From a virus, in IMG/VR virus record IMGVR_UViG_3300008267_006118, positions 1 through 43,382 of that record: a stretch of DNA of 43,382 bases; one strand, written 5' to 3'. The first letter of the stretch is position 1; every line of letters begins with the position of its first letter. The position numbers and the translations under genes were made by a program. The notes under the pieces were generated by a model, which ran no database searches, had not been told where the DNA came from, and saw nothing but the letters and a program-made list of their open reading frames with translations. This document shows, piece by piece, positions 14,378-20,841 of the stretch.

Positions 14378-14589
14378 TAGTATGCTGTTAGTAGTTTTTC
14401 TGCTGCTGCTTTAACTCCTGCGTCCTCCTTGCGGTAACACAGAATTAAACTCCATGCAAAGCGTGTCAGCTTTGGCTTTAAAACGGAAGCTGTCATCTCT
14501 ACGCCTCCGTTTGCTATCATAGTTCCATCTTCGTAAAACTCCACGTCTAGCTTGTGTCCAGATCGTGTTGGTAATCGTAGCTTTATCAT
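14377..14589 (-). CDS. Small protein, unknown
   Basis: 70 residues. The first 35 look like a small beta domain (KLRLPTRSGHKLDVEFYEDG, TMIANGGVEM), the rest is helical. Another frame across the same DNA (14411-14623) was rejected because this one has normal start coupling and residue composition. The start overlaps the preceding stop as ATGA. Confidence 0.55.
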   Translation of the reverse strand: MIKLRLPTRSGHKLDVEFYEDGTMIANGGVEMTASVLKPKLTRFAWSLILCYRKEDAGVKAAAEKLLTAY

Positions 14590-14735
14590 CGTGCCATGTG
14601 TTCAAAGTTAATTTGGCACACATAGGACATTGGTTGGTTGCATTGCATGCTTATCCCAATACCTACGCATGAAACTATTGTCTCATGTATGAAGAAAAAT
14701 ACCCTAATTAACATATGTGTAATCTCGTTATTCAT
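14586..14735 (-). CDS. 49-residue protein, unknown
   Basis: ATG at 14735 overlaps the stop of the upstream gene, and its stop overlaps the next start, ATGA at both ends. A longer in-frame start at 14798 would lie inside the upstream gene and is not used. Hydrophobic N-terminal half (HMLIRVFFFIHETIVSCVGI) may be membrane-associated. Function unknown. Confidence 0.4.
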   Translation of the reverse strand: MNNEITHMLIRVFFFIHETIVSCVGIGISMQCNQPMSYVCQINFEHMAR

Positions 14736-15013
14736 AATGCTTTGACTATATTTCCTTCCATCCTTAAACCTTGTGCTTTCATAAATGCGGCAACGCACTT
14801 TTCAACTACGTCTTCGTCATCTATTTTGTCAATGACATATCTTAAAGCCTCCAGCATATCTGGAGCGGCACATATTAGTCGTGCATTTTTTCTACGTGTT
14901 TCGTCATCCAGTCCTGTCATCTCGCAAATGTCTGAACTCGCTTGCGTGTCGTTGGCATCGTAGATGTATTTCCAACCATCGCATTGCCAGTTTTGTTTTT
15001 GTAGTGTGTTCAT
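14732..15013 (-). CDS. Phage protein with the NARLI-AAPDMLEAL motif
   Basis: 93 residues. The segment RKNARLICAAPDMLEALRYV is a widespread motif of small phage proteins of unknown function (usual form NARLIAAAPELLEAL). Preceded by an aromatic N-terminal part that looks like a small beta domain. It begins after the leader CCAATACCAATATG without an SD sequence. Confidence 0.6.
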   Translation of the reverse strand: MNTLQKQNWQCDGWKYIYDANDTQASSDICEMTGLDDETRRKNARLICAAPDMLEALRYVIDKIDDEDVVEKCVAAFMKAQGLRMEGNIVKAL

Positions 15014-15025
15014 ATTGGTATTGGT

Positions 15026-15388
15026 TTAGCTATTGAATCGGTTTGGTTTGATGAGTGAATCAAGGGCATCACTTACTTCGCTTAAAGATATGTCAGAAAA
15101 CTTTCTTTTCTTGTTTACAATAATCTCACATCCAATTTCTTTGGTGTTAGATCCAAAGCAATCAAGCACAGATCTAACCGCACCGATTCCATCTAAGATT
15201 GCTGAGTATCCCATGTCCATCAACCCAAGACAATGTGTTGCCCCGTGTTTACGAGCTTCTTCGATATTGGCGTAGTTGTTACGATTATAAACTACACCTT
15301 CTAATGATTCTATTTCATAAAATGAATCGTATGGGCGTGGTTCGATTGGATTGTTTATGTCGTGTTCAATGATGTCTATTTTGTTCAT
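15026..15388 (-). CDS. Unknown protein
   Basis: 120 residues, acidic. An alpha/beta pattern is visible (FYEIESLEGVVYNRNNY, IEEARKHGATHCLGLMDMGY), no catalytic motif recognised. Leader TTAACACACTTATAATATG is one of the A/C-rich leaders typical of this block. Confidence 0.55.
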   Translation of the reverse strand: MNKIDIIEHDINNPIEPRPYDSFYEIESLEGVVYNRNNYANIEEARKHGATHCLGLMDMGYSAILDGIGAVRSVLDCFGSNTKEIGCEIIVNKKRKFSDISLSEVSDALDSLIKPNRFNS

Positions 15389-15400
15389 ATTATAAGTGTG

Positions 15401-15610
15401 TTAATTGTAATAGTCTACGTCTTGTTGTTTGTCTTCTCTGACTACCCGATATGAGGAGGTTCCTTCCGCTAGTTCCTCACACATATCGGTGATCTCGTCT
15501 CTTGCATCTTGCTTGGAGTCAAACAAGAGTGTCTCGTAATCTCCTCCTTCACTCTCTTTCATGTCGCCCCATTGGTTGAGGGCATTTACCATCTGGATTT
15601 TGTATTTCAT
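15401..15610 (-). CDS. Small acidic protein, unknown
   Basis: 69 residues, acidic with the pattern MVNALNQWGDMKESEGGDYE, TLLFDSKQDARDEITDM, then SYRVVREDK; this alpha/beta layout is common in small phage proteins that modify the read-out of a beta sheet, but no function is known. It stops 12 bases before the next gene region and follows a CTACTAACATG leader. Confidence 0.5.
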   Translation of the reverse strand: MKYKIQMVNALNQWGDMKESEGGDYETLLFDSKQDARDEITDMCEELAEGTSSYRVVREDKQQDVDYYN

Positions 15611-15611
15611 G

Positions 15612-15800
15612 TTAGTAGTGTTTGATGATTTCGTCGATTTCCTGCTCTAGTTTCGTAGCATCTATCGTGCCAATGAGTTTTGATATGTCTTTTGCTACGG
15701 AATCTGCCATGTTTGTGTTAAGGAATAGGAGAGCATAGCGGATGATCTTGTATTCCCTATCAATTTTCTCTTCGATTTGTTTTAGTTTGTTTGTTTTCAT
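15612..15800 (-). CDS. Small helical protein, unknown
   Basis: 62 residues, charged helices throughout (KTNKLKQIEEKIDREYKIIR; DATKLEQEIDEIIKHY), probably a coiled coil. Leader GTAACACTATG matches others in this block. Function unknown. Confidence 0.5.
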   Translation of the reverse strand: MKTNKLKQIEEKIDREYKIIRYALLFLNTNMADSVAKDISKLIGTIDATKLEQEIDEIIKHY

Positions 15801-15804
15801 AGTG

Positions 15805-16044
15805 TTACATTACGATCAAATTGTTTTTTAGGAAATCGTCGGGAAACCCCATTTTAGAAAGTCTATTTTTTATAGACTCTCCTAGTTGACGTGTCCATTC
15901 GTTGTGTGCGGCATTATTTGCCTTACGTTGACTTGTGAATGGCCCTAAATCTTTACGAAGCTCGTCCTCTTGGTGAATGGATATGTAGATACCTTCGGGT
16001 GTTGGGAAGGTGTGGTAATCGTGTTTGTTTTTCATGGTTTTCAT
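15805..16044 (-). CDS. Small protein, unknown
   Basis: 79 residues if the ATG at 16044 is used; a second ATG at 16035 (MKNKHDY) is nearly as good. Contains GIYISIHQEDELRKDLGPFT followed by a helical SQRKANNAAHNEWTRQLGES. Its start overlaps the upstream stop by one base (TAATG). Function unknown. Confidence 0.5.
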   Translation of the reverse strand: MKTMKNKHDYHTFPTPEGIYISIHQEDELRKDLGPFTSQRKANNAAHNEWTRQLGESIKNRLSKMGFPDDFLKNNLIVM

Positions 16045-16295
16045 TATTTATATTCTTCTAATAGTTGCTCATCTGTTTTTTCTGTTCTTACAAATGTCTG
16101 AGAGTAGCTTACTTTTTGGTTGGTAAATTTATTAAATCCATCGTTGTGATCATATGTTATCGGCTCATCAATGTCTTCAGATGCGAGGTTTTCAAAGTCT
16201 CCTCCCCATAGCAATCCATCTAAAATAATGGCAGGAAGTTTTTCTTCGCTCGTAGTTAAAATATTATGTTCGATGACTAGTTTTCTTGTTTTCAT
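16044..16295 (-). CDS. Small acidic protein, unknown
   Basis: 83 residues from ATG 16295 (MKTRKLVIEHN). A longer ORF to 16340 exists but 16295 has the ATGA overlap with the upstream stop and an AATAACACTATG leader. Sequence is acidic with LPAIILDGLLWGGDFENLAS; no motif recognised. Confidence 0.5.
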   Translation of the reverse strand: MKTRKLVIEHNILTTSEEKLPAIILDGLLWGGDFENLASEDIDEPITYDHNDGFNKFTNQKVSYSQTFVRTEKTDEQLLEEYK

Positions 16296-16597
16296 AGTGT
16301 TATTTTCTCGTCTGTTGTTACGCCTTGGCAATCGTTGCAAAATGCTTTTCCTAAATCTTCTAGTTGGAACTCCTGCTTTTCTTTATTCCATGCCATAATC
16401 GAATCGAACCAAATGTTTTCCGATTTGCAATGTGAGCAAACATATGTTTTGTTTTGTGTTTTGCGTTCTAATTCATCTATAGCTTCCTGTGCTTCATTTA
16501 TAGCTTCCTGTATCGTTCCATCCTCATCATTGAAAAGCCCTTGCATTTGTTCTGTTTGATACAATAGATTCTTAAGTATTGGCTTTAATATGTTCAT
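16292..16597 (-). CDS. Zinc-ribbon-like protein
   Basis: 101 residues. N-terminal half is a coiled-coil-like helix (DGTIQEAINEAQEAIDELER); C-terminal half has CSHCK...CNDCQ, a four-Cys zinc ribbon. Such a layout suggests a dimeric nucleic-acid or protein-binding adaptor. Leader AAAAGTAAAACATTATG; stop overlaps the next ATG. Confidence 0.6.
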   Translation of the reverse strand: MNILKPILKNLLYQTEQMQGLFNDEDGTIQEAINEAQEAIDELERKTQNKTYVCSHCKSENIWFDSIMAWNKEKQEFQLEDLGKAFCNDCQGVTTDEKITL

Positions 16598-16603
16598 AAT
16601 GTT

Positions 16604-16675
16604 TTACTTTTTATTTTGTTTTCCCCAAAAATGGACAGCCATTTTGCAAGTGTCGTTTTGATTGTTAGTTTTCAT
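16604..16675 (-). CDS. 23-residue peptide candidate
   Basis: ATG at 16675, TAA ending at 16604, leader AATAAAACACACCATG identical in style to the neighbours, and the palindrome ATTGTTTAACAAT 10 bases upstream. The peptide (KTNNQNDTCKMAVHFWG...) has no recognisable motif. It is listed because leader and position fit, not because of its sequence. Confidence 0.3.
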   Translation of the reverse strand: MKTNNQNDTCKMAVHFWGKQNKK

Positions 16676-16685
16676 GGTGTGTTTT

Positions 16686-16698
16686 ATTGTTAAACAAT
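16686..16698. promoter_or_regulatory. Palindromic operator ATTGTTTAACAAT (second copy)
   Basis: Perfect 6+1+6 palindrome, identical to the copy at 26846-26858. It overlaps the stop codon of the gene ending at 16690 and lies 10 bases upstream of the next ATG (16675) on the minus strand. Probably a regulatory site shared by early and late promoters. Confidence 0.4.
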
Positions 16699-17010
16699 TT
16701 CCAATGCTTTTTGAATATCGCGCTTGAGCATCATTCTAATTCCGTTTGCTTTTGCGTATGCGTCATTCACAATTTTGTCGGCATCTGCGACAGCTTTATA
16801 TGTGATTTTGTCGCAATGTTCGACGGCTTCCTTCCTCATGGCATCACATTGTGAGCGTGTTTCGCTGATTGTGAGGGTTGGGATCATGTCGGATCGCATG
16901 AGCCATTCGACTTCTGGCAGGACAGATTTGAGCCAGTCGCCACAATAGCTGTCTGATCCTAATTTCTGGACGGCATCTGTGAGTATTGCCAATTCATTTG
17001 ATTTTGTCAT
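16690..17010 (-). CDS. Unknown helical protein
   Basis: 106 residues from ATG 17010 (MTKSNELAILTDAV); the longer ORF to 17058 starts with a basic low-complexity run translated from the leader and is not used. The leader AACACACACTTATG matches the block. Mostly helical with a Cys/His pair in REAVEHCDKITYKAV; DADKIVNDAYAKAN is coiled-coil-like. Function unknown. Confidence 0.55.
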   Translation of the reverse strand: MTKSNELAILTDAVQKLGSDSYCGDWLKSVLPEVEWLMRSDMIPTLTISETRSQCDAMRKEAVEHCDKITYKAVADADKIVNDAYAKANGIRMMLKRDIQKALEIV

Positions 17011-17080
17011 AAGTGTGTGTTTTCTGTTGTGTGTTTTCCTGCGTGTTTTACGTAGCATGATTCATGCCAAGTGCGTTTCG

Positions 17081-17302
17081 TTATGCTTTGTATCCATCGA
17101 AGCCAGATTTAAATGCCATAAAATGCCCTTCTGGATTTAAATCGCTTAGGTGTTCTCTTAAAGATTTCCCCATGCGGTCAGCATAATTTTGATTTCGTTT
17201 TTTTGCTTCTAATTTTGCTTCTTTAATGTTGTCAAAAGCCCAAATTTCCTTGTACTTTTGAGAACCCATGCATCCTGTGATTTGATAAAGTGAAGATTTC
17301 AT
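17081..17302 (-). CDS. Small basic protein, unknown
   Basis: 73 residues, basic (KKRNQNYADRMGKSLREHL) with an N-terminal aromatic strand (SSLYQITGCMGSQKYKEIW). Leader ATAAACACATTATG. Function unknown. Confidence 0.5.
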   Translation of the reverse strand: MKSSLYQITGCMGSQKYKEIWAFDNIKEAKLEAKKRNQNYADRMGKSLREHLSDLNPEGHFMAFKSGFDGYKA

Positions 17303-17309
17303 AATGTGT

Positions 17310-17465
17310 TTATTTTGCGTGATTTAATTCCCTTCCTGTTTTTATAAGTGATTTAGCGTGTTGGATTTCGAGTTGGAAATATTCTGCGAATTTTGCAATG
17401 GTCAAAAAATCATTGAACCATGTCAAATATGCGTATTCGGGGTCGTTTAAAATGCGTGTTCTCAT
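17310..17465 (-). CDS. 51-residue protein, unknown
   Basis: ATG 17465 to TAA at 17310. Aromatic helical protein (AYLTWFNDFLTIAKFAEYF). The leader upstream consists of three tandem AAAACACACT units ending in AACAAACACATG. Good composition and leader make it a likely gene. Confidence 0.5.
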   Translation of the reverse strand: MRTRILNDPEYAYLTWFNDFLTIAKFAEYFQLEIQHAKSLIKTGRELNHAK

Positions 17466-17472
17466 GTGTTTG

Positions 17473-17505
17473 TTAGTGTGTTTTAGTGTGTTTTAGTGTG
17501 TTTTA
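17473..17505 (-). repeat. Three tandem 10-bp leader units (AAAACACACT)
   Basis: On the minus strand AAAACACACT is repeated three times directly upstream of the gene starting at 17465. The unit matches the A/C-rich leader motif found singly before most genes of this block, so the array may increase ribosome or protein binding. Confidence 0.45.
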
Positions 17506-17528
17506 TTCTGTCCTGTATGGTCAGATTG

Positions 17529-17551
17529 CTCCCCTCTCATTGAAAGGGGAG
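17529..17551 (-). terminator. Hairpin between two minus genes
   Basis: CTCCCCT...AGGGGAG, a 7-bp stem with a 9-base loop, lies after the gene ending at 17561. It is not followed by a T-run, so it may be an mRNA-stabilising or processing hairpin, or a weak terminator. Confidence 0.35.
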
Positions 17552-17560
17552 GGGATCCGA

Positions 17561-18241
17561 TCACCCTTGAGCGATTAAATCGGCTTTTTTCTTAGAAGTT
17601 CCATGAGCGATAAACCCAACTATGATTGAACGATTTGCCCTTGTGCATAGTTGGCAGTTTGCACATGTGATATCATCTCGCTGTTGTGCAGGGCAAACAA
17701 TGCCCTTGCGTCCCGCTGGTGTGTGAAAGGTGTTTTCTGTTCCTGTCGGCACTACACACACAACGGGTCCCGCTTGTAAATCCACAAGCTTATCGGCATG
17801 AGCAAGATTATTCCCGCTGAGATTAATGGTGAAACCCTTTGAATTAGCATTTTTGACAGCTTCAAGATTGGCTTTATTTTCTTCACCTAAGAGGGGCTTG
17901 TGAGTATAAGTAAACCCCCTTCTGCCTGTATTGGCTGAAACGATTTTCGCTAGTCCCTCGGAATCAATTGTATTGCCAATGCCTGGAAGATCGCCCGCCT
18001 GATTATGTCGCCACACTTGGCCACGAGGGAAAGCTTTAATTTGCTTTGCTAATACCTCCAAAGAATCACCCCTTTCCCCTTTGGTCACCTTGCTCCAATG
18101 CAAAGCCAATGGGCCAGAATCGGCATAGCATCCAGATTTTTTGAATGGGCAAGCTTCGGGGCAGGTAGTGGCTGATGATGTGGTGACAGGTATTGGACCC
18201 GTCTTAACATTAGACGAAATGGGTGTGAGGTGAATATTCAT
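17561..18241 (-). CDS. Cys-rich phage protein (gene product 88 / DUF7227-like)
   Basis: 226 residues from ATG 18241; the ORF is open to 18274 but 18241 has the normal A-rich leader (CCAAAAAATG). N-terminal TCPEACPFKKSGCYA (Cys 27, 31, 38), then RHNQAGDLPG, FTYTHKP, GFTINLSGNNLAHADKL, VVCVVP and a C-terminal CPAQ...CANCQLC. This order of motifs occurs in a widespread phage family of unknown activity; the grouped Cys suggest a metal or iron-sulfur site. It is the largest protein of this minus block. Confidence 0.7.
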   Translation of the reverse strand: MNIHLTPISSNVKTGPIPVTTSSATTCPEACPFKKSGCYADSGPLALHWSKVTKGERGDSLEVLAKQIKAFPRGQVWRHNQAGDLPGIGNTIDSEGLAKIVSANTGRRGFTYTHKPLLGEENKANLEAVKNANSKGFTINLSGNNLAHADKLVDLQAGPVVCVVPTGTENTFHTPAGRKGIVCPAQQRDDITCANCQLCTRANRSIIVGFIAHGTSKKKADLIAQG

Positions 18242-18252
18242 TTTTTGGAATT

Positions 18253-18564
18253 CTATTGATTGACTGAGGGGCATGATTGCGAAGATGGGAAGGATTGGAG
18301 TTGTCTGCCGATTGTCTTTGCGTTGCTGTTTGCATCCGCAAGGGTCATTTTTTCTTTAAAGTAAAACCCTTTGCAAAATGCTGTGATTGCCAAATCCAAT
18401 TCTCTCGCTGTCACATGACCATATGTCATGACGTGTGACCCATCGAGCATGACAGAGTAGCCGCGACCATTTCCAGCCAATTGGCTGGACAGGTCAAAAC
18501 GGATGCCTGTCACGTTGTAAAGGTATTCCATGCGTCCGATTAATTCGTTTCTTGTGATTTTCAT
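18253..18564 (-). CDS. Small phage protein, unknown
   Basis: 103 residues from ATG 18564 (MKITRNELIGRMEYLYNVTG); the upstream extension to 18600 is unlikely to be coding. The pattern R-x-E-L-x-x-R-x-x-x-L-N-x-x-T-G followed by GRGYSVMLDG and VTARELDLAITAF is known from many small phage proteins of unknown function. First gene of the minus block, about 45 bases downstream of the TTGGCA-N6-ATGCTA box. Confidence 0.6.
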   Translation of the reverse strand: MKITRNELIGRMEYLYNVTGIRFDLSSQLAGNGRGYSVMLDGSHVMTYGHVTARELDLAITAFCKGFYFKEKMTLADANSNAKTIGRQLQSFPSSQSCPSVNQ

Positions 18565-18608
18565 AATTTTTTTAGGTTTATTAAATGGGATAGTTCCCAA
18601 CTATTACT

Positions 18609-18626
18609 TAGCATAAGCTGTGCCAA
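18609..18626 (-). promoter_or_regulatory. TTGGCA-N6-ATGCTA box, sigma-54-like
   Basis: Minus strand TTGGCACAGCTTATGCTA; GG and GC 10 bases apart. It matches the plus-strand element at 11854-11871 in all 12 fixed positions. Downstream AATAGTTGG repeats and an ATAGTT-GGG-AACTAT inverted repeat lie before the gene starting at 18564. Confidence 0.35.
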
Positions 18627-18668
18627 CTATTCCAAGAGGGTAAAACATAGGGAAAACATAGGGGAATG

Positions 18669-18780
18669 GACACAATTTGCCATGTCACGGCAGGATTTGC
18701 CTAGTGAAAATAGGCATCGCTTTAAATATAAGACACTTATACAAAAAGACACAATTTGCCTAGTGGCAGGATTTGCCTAG
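18669..18780. repeat. Imperfect direct repeats with ATTTGCC cores
   Basis: GACACAATTTGCC then GGCAGGATTTGCCTAG occurs at 18669-18704 and again at 18748-18780, 79 bp apart from start to start. Four ATTTGCC cores result. Likely protein-binding sites; no coding frame explains them. Confidence 0.6.
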
Positions 18781-18991
18781 CATGATTGGCTAGATTCCTT
18801 GTAAGTTGATCAATTCAAGTGAATTGCGTAAATGCACAGCATATTGTGTGCCAAGTTGAAAAGGGTTTTCAATGGATAGGATGGGAAAATATAGGGAGAA
18901 TATTGGAAGAACTAGGGAGGAACTAGGGAAAGGGGTGATCGCTTCACTTGGGAAGGGTGATTTTACCAGCGAGTAAATACACGGAATCCTA

Positions 18992-19292
18992 TTGCAAATA
19001 GCTTGCATCAATTTTCTTTGTCTTGCCATATACAGCAAATGAGCCAATAGCCACACAGCTTTATTCTTGCAAGTGGCTTGCATTAAAACGATTGACTAGG
19101 TATTACGCTACGTTGCCAATGGGAAGACCTTTGATTGTGTCTGGTATGCTGACCCTTGGAAGAAAAGAAAACCCTCACAGCGGCTTTATAACGCAAAGGA
19201 TTTTCCCTATGCATTATCTGTATTATGAGAAGTTATGAATGCAAGCTATTGATTGACAATGGATTGCAAAGATCCATGCAAGTTGCTTGCAA
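18992..19292. repeat. Three copies of the palindrome TGCAAG-N3-CTTGCA
   Basis: TGCAAGTGGCTTGCA at 19068-19082 and TGCAAGTTGCTTGCA at 19277-19291 are perfect 6-bp inverted repeats; TGCAAATAGCTTGCA at 18993-19007 is a near copy. Half-sites also occur at about 19239 and 19264. The first two start exactly 75 bp apart. They look like operator or iteron sites for a dimeric protein. Confidence 0.6.
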
Positions 19293-19421
19293 CAATAATG
19301 TGAAAGGTCAATGGGTAGACAGACAGACAGGCTGACAGACAAGAGGGACATTGATGTTATCAGTTGGGCGGAGGACGTGGGGCGTTGGGGTATGCTAGTA
19401 TGGCAGAATCGGCGGGAGGAC

Positions 19422-19446
19422 GGGAGGGGTGGGGGTGGGGGAGGGG
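19422..19446 (+). other. G-quadruplex motif
   Basis: Five runs of three to five G separated by single A or T (GGGAGGGGTGGGGG and on to GGGGAGGGG). It stands in a G-rich stretch (19368-19468) of an otherwise AT-rich genome and is followed by about 50 bases of A-rich DNA. This is the plus-strand pattern of a very stable intramolecular G-quadruplex. Confidence 0.6.
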
Positions 19447-19808
19447 CGGCGCATGAGCGTGGGGCGGTAAAAAAAGGACCTAAAGGATTCCCTAAAAAAT
19501 AAAATTAAAAATAAAAAATAAAAAAGAATCCTCCAAACTACACTCACAACTATACCCGCAATCGCACGAGAATGCCCTATAAAGCCTTTTTATACCCTCA
19601 ATGGCACGTCATAGCCAAACTGTGTGTCTGAGTAGAATTTGACGCTATTGTTCATGCTTAATTTATCATTAGTGTATAATTGAGCAAATACAACATCCCT
19701 CCATGCTATTCTATATCTTACTTGGATATGTGTGTGGAAAACTCTCTTTTAGATGACATCTCCCTACGTAGCTTTTTTAGAACCCCTATAATGTGTGGGG
19801 ATAACTTT

Positions 19809-19836
19809 GTGACAAATAGTACCTAGTATTTGTCAC
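19809..19836. repeat. Perfect 10-bp inverted repeat (GTGACAAATA / TATTTGTCAC)
   Basis: Arms of 10 bp around GTACCTAG. It is flanked by two CTACGTAG palindromes (19764-19771 and 19839-19846) and GGGGATAACT is repeated at 19797 and 19871. No T-run follows, so an operator or protein-binding site is more likely than a terminator. Confidence 0.5.
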
Positions 19837-19960
19837 GGCTACGTAGGTAAAAGTCTACTTTACTGTATATGGGGATAACTGAGTGGGAGGATACCTAGGT
19901 ACATATCGAGATGTGCATAGGAATTTAGTGTGTATACGTTGTTATACACGGAATCGAGTA

Positions 19961-20000
19961 TAAGTGTGTATAAGTGTGTATAAGTGTGTATAAGTGTGTA
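19961..20000. repeat. Perfect 10-bp tandem repeat, four copies
   Basis: TAAGTGTGTA repeated four times without change. On the minus strand it reads TACACACTTA, close to the leader motif found before genes at 17010 and 15388. Just upstream is an inverted repeat GTGTATA-N6-TATACAC. Confidence 0.8.
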
Positions 20001-20038
20001 TGCGCTGACTATAAGCTAGATATACTCTAGCTATACTC

Positions 20039-20107
20039 TGACTATATCGCACGATGTAAGGTGACTATATCGCCTGATGTACTCTGACTATATCGTAAGC
20101 TATACGC
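20039..20107. repeat. 23-bp tandem repeat, three copies
   Basis: Units starting TGACTATATCG lie at 20039, 20062 and 20085, exactly 23 bp apart; the first two continue GC(A/C)(C/T)GATGTA. A related TGACTATAAGC lies at 20006. The array abuts the tRNA genes. Confidence 0.75.
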
Positions 20108-20140
20108 ATGATTCTCTGTAAGTCGTTGATTTGAGAAAAG

Positions 20141-20213
20141 TGGGGGTGGACGGATTTGAACCGACAACCAATCAGTTATGAGCCGACTGCTCTGACCATT
20201 GAGCTACACCCCC
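20141..20213 (-). tRNA. tRNA with CAU anticodon (Met, or Ile2 if modified)
   Basis: 73 nt. Acceptor GGGGGTG / CACCCCC, D-arm GCTC/GAGC, anticodon stem GTCGG/CTGAT with loop CTCATAA (anticodon CAU), T-arm GTCGG-TTCAAAT-CCGTC with one T-T mismatch, discriminator A. No encoded CCA. CAU can be elongator Met or, after lysidine modification, Ile reading AUA, which would suit the AT-rich codon use. Confidence 0.9.
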
Positions 20214-20217
20214 GAAG

Positions 20218-20300
20218 TTGGCAATGCGGGACTTGAACCCGCACATCATTACTGATAGGAGATTTTAAGTCTCCTGCGTCTGCCGTTTCGCCAATTGCCA
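20218..20300 (-). tRNA. tRNA-Leu (UAA)
   Basis: 83 nt class II tRNA. Acceptor TGGCAAT / ATTGCCA, D-arm GCG/CGC, anticodon stem GGAGA/TCTCC with loop CTTAAAA (anticodon UAA), a long variable arm, T-arm GCGGG-TTCAAGT-CCCGC, discriminator A. Reads UUA, a codon common in this genome. Lies 4 bases upstream of the CAU tRNA on the same strand, so they are probably one transcript. Confidence 0.93.
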
Positions 20301-20478
20301 GTTATTGTCAGCGTTTTTTAGGATGCGCTGCCCCTTTTTGCCCCTGCGTCCCCCTTGGGGACTAGCGAGGAAATTCCTTGGTAAAACCTACGGGACGGAC
20401 CTATGTAGATTTGTTTGGAAAAGTAACATACGTATTAAACTGTGGTAGATCAACGCAAAATGGTATAGTGCTGGTAGA

Positions 20479-20841
20479 TTATTGGCCCTCTTTTTCCCTT
20501 TCACGGAATTTTACCACATAAGTCATATTGATATTGTGCTTTTTCATATAGTCGAGGATGACTGAAAGATCGGATCGCATGATGTCATTCTCTTCTTCTA
20601 GCTTCTCTATCTCTAGGTAGGCTTCTGTGAGTTCGTGAGCTAGTGCTGCGAATTTCTCATCTCTATCGTTTATGATTTCGGTTATGATCCCTGCCATCTC
20701 CTTTACGTCTTCCGTACCTTTATCTACTTTTTCGGAGATTGAGTTTATGACTTTGATGACTTGTTCATTCATAGAAGGAATATTGTTAATGTTTTCTAAA
20801 CTAAAGTAGGCACTCTTACCTAGATCGTCACCTAGGCTCAC
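20479..20841 (-). CDS. Coiled-coil protein, unknown
   Basis: 120 residues from a GTG at 20841, or 97 from an ATG at 20772 that is preceded by a TTAACAATATT box; which is used is open. Long heptad-like helix (FAALAHELTEAYLEIEKLEE then ENDIMRSDLSVILDYMKKHN). Possibly a structural or chaperone-like early protein. First gene upstream of the tRNAs on the minus strand, separated from them by a GC-rich hairpin region. Confidence 0.5.
   Translation of the reverse strand: MSLGDDLGKSAYFSLENINNIPSMNEQVIKVINSISEKVDKGTEDVKEMAGIITEIINDRDEKFAALAHELTEAYLEIEKLEEENDIMRSDLSVILDYMKKHNINMTYVVKFREREKEGQ

Larger units (their letters stand above)
18565..20140. other. Long noncoding region rich in repeats and palindromes, possible origin or control region
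   Basis: No convincing gene is visible; the open frames at 18790-19083, 19023-19238 and 19311-19502 have poor composition and no usual leader. The region contains ATTTGCC-type direct repeats, three TGCAAG-N3-CTTGCA palindromes, an (AGAC)n run, a G-quadruplex motif followed by an A-rich stretch, a 28-bp inverted repeat, a 10-bp tandem array and a 23-bp tandem array, listed separately. This density of repeats fits a replication origin, partition or packaging control region. Confidence 0.6.

Noticed and set aside
14411-14623. 70-residue ORF overlapping the gene at 14377-14589
   Set aside because: The other frame has better composition and both start and stop overlaps with neighbours.
18790-19238. 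Two ORFs (18790-19083 minus, 19023-19238 plus) in the repeat region
   Set aside because: They overlap on opposite strands, cross the palindromes and have no A/C-rich leader; likely chance frames.
19311-19502. 63-residue plus-strand ORF with a poly-Gly stretch
   Set aside because: The glycines come from the G-quadruplex tract; no leader or neighbour coupling; composition unlike other proteins here.
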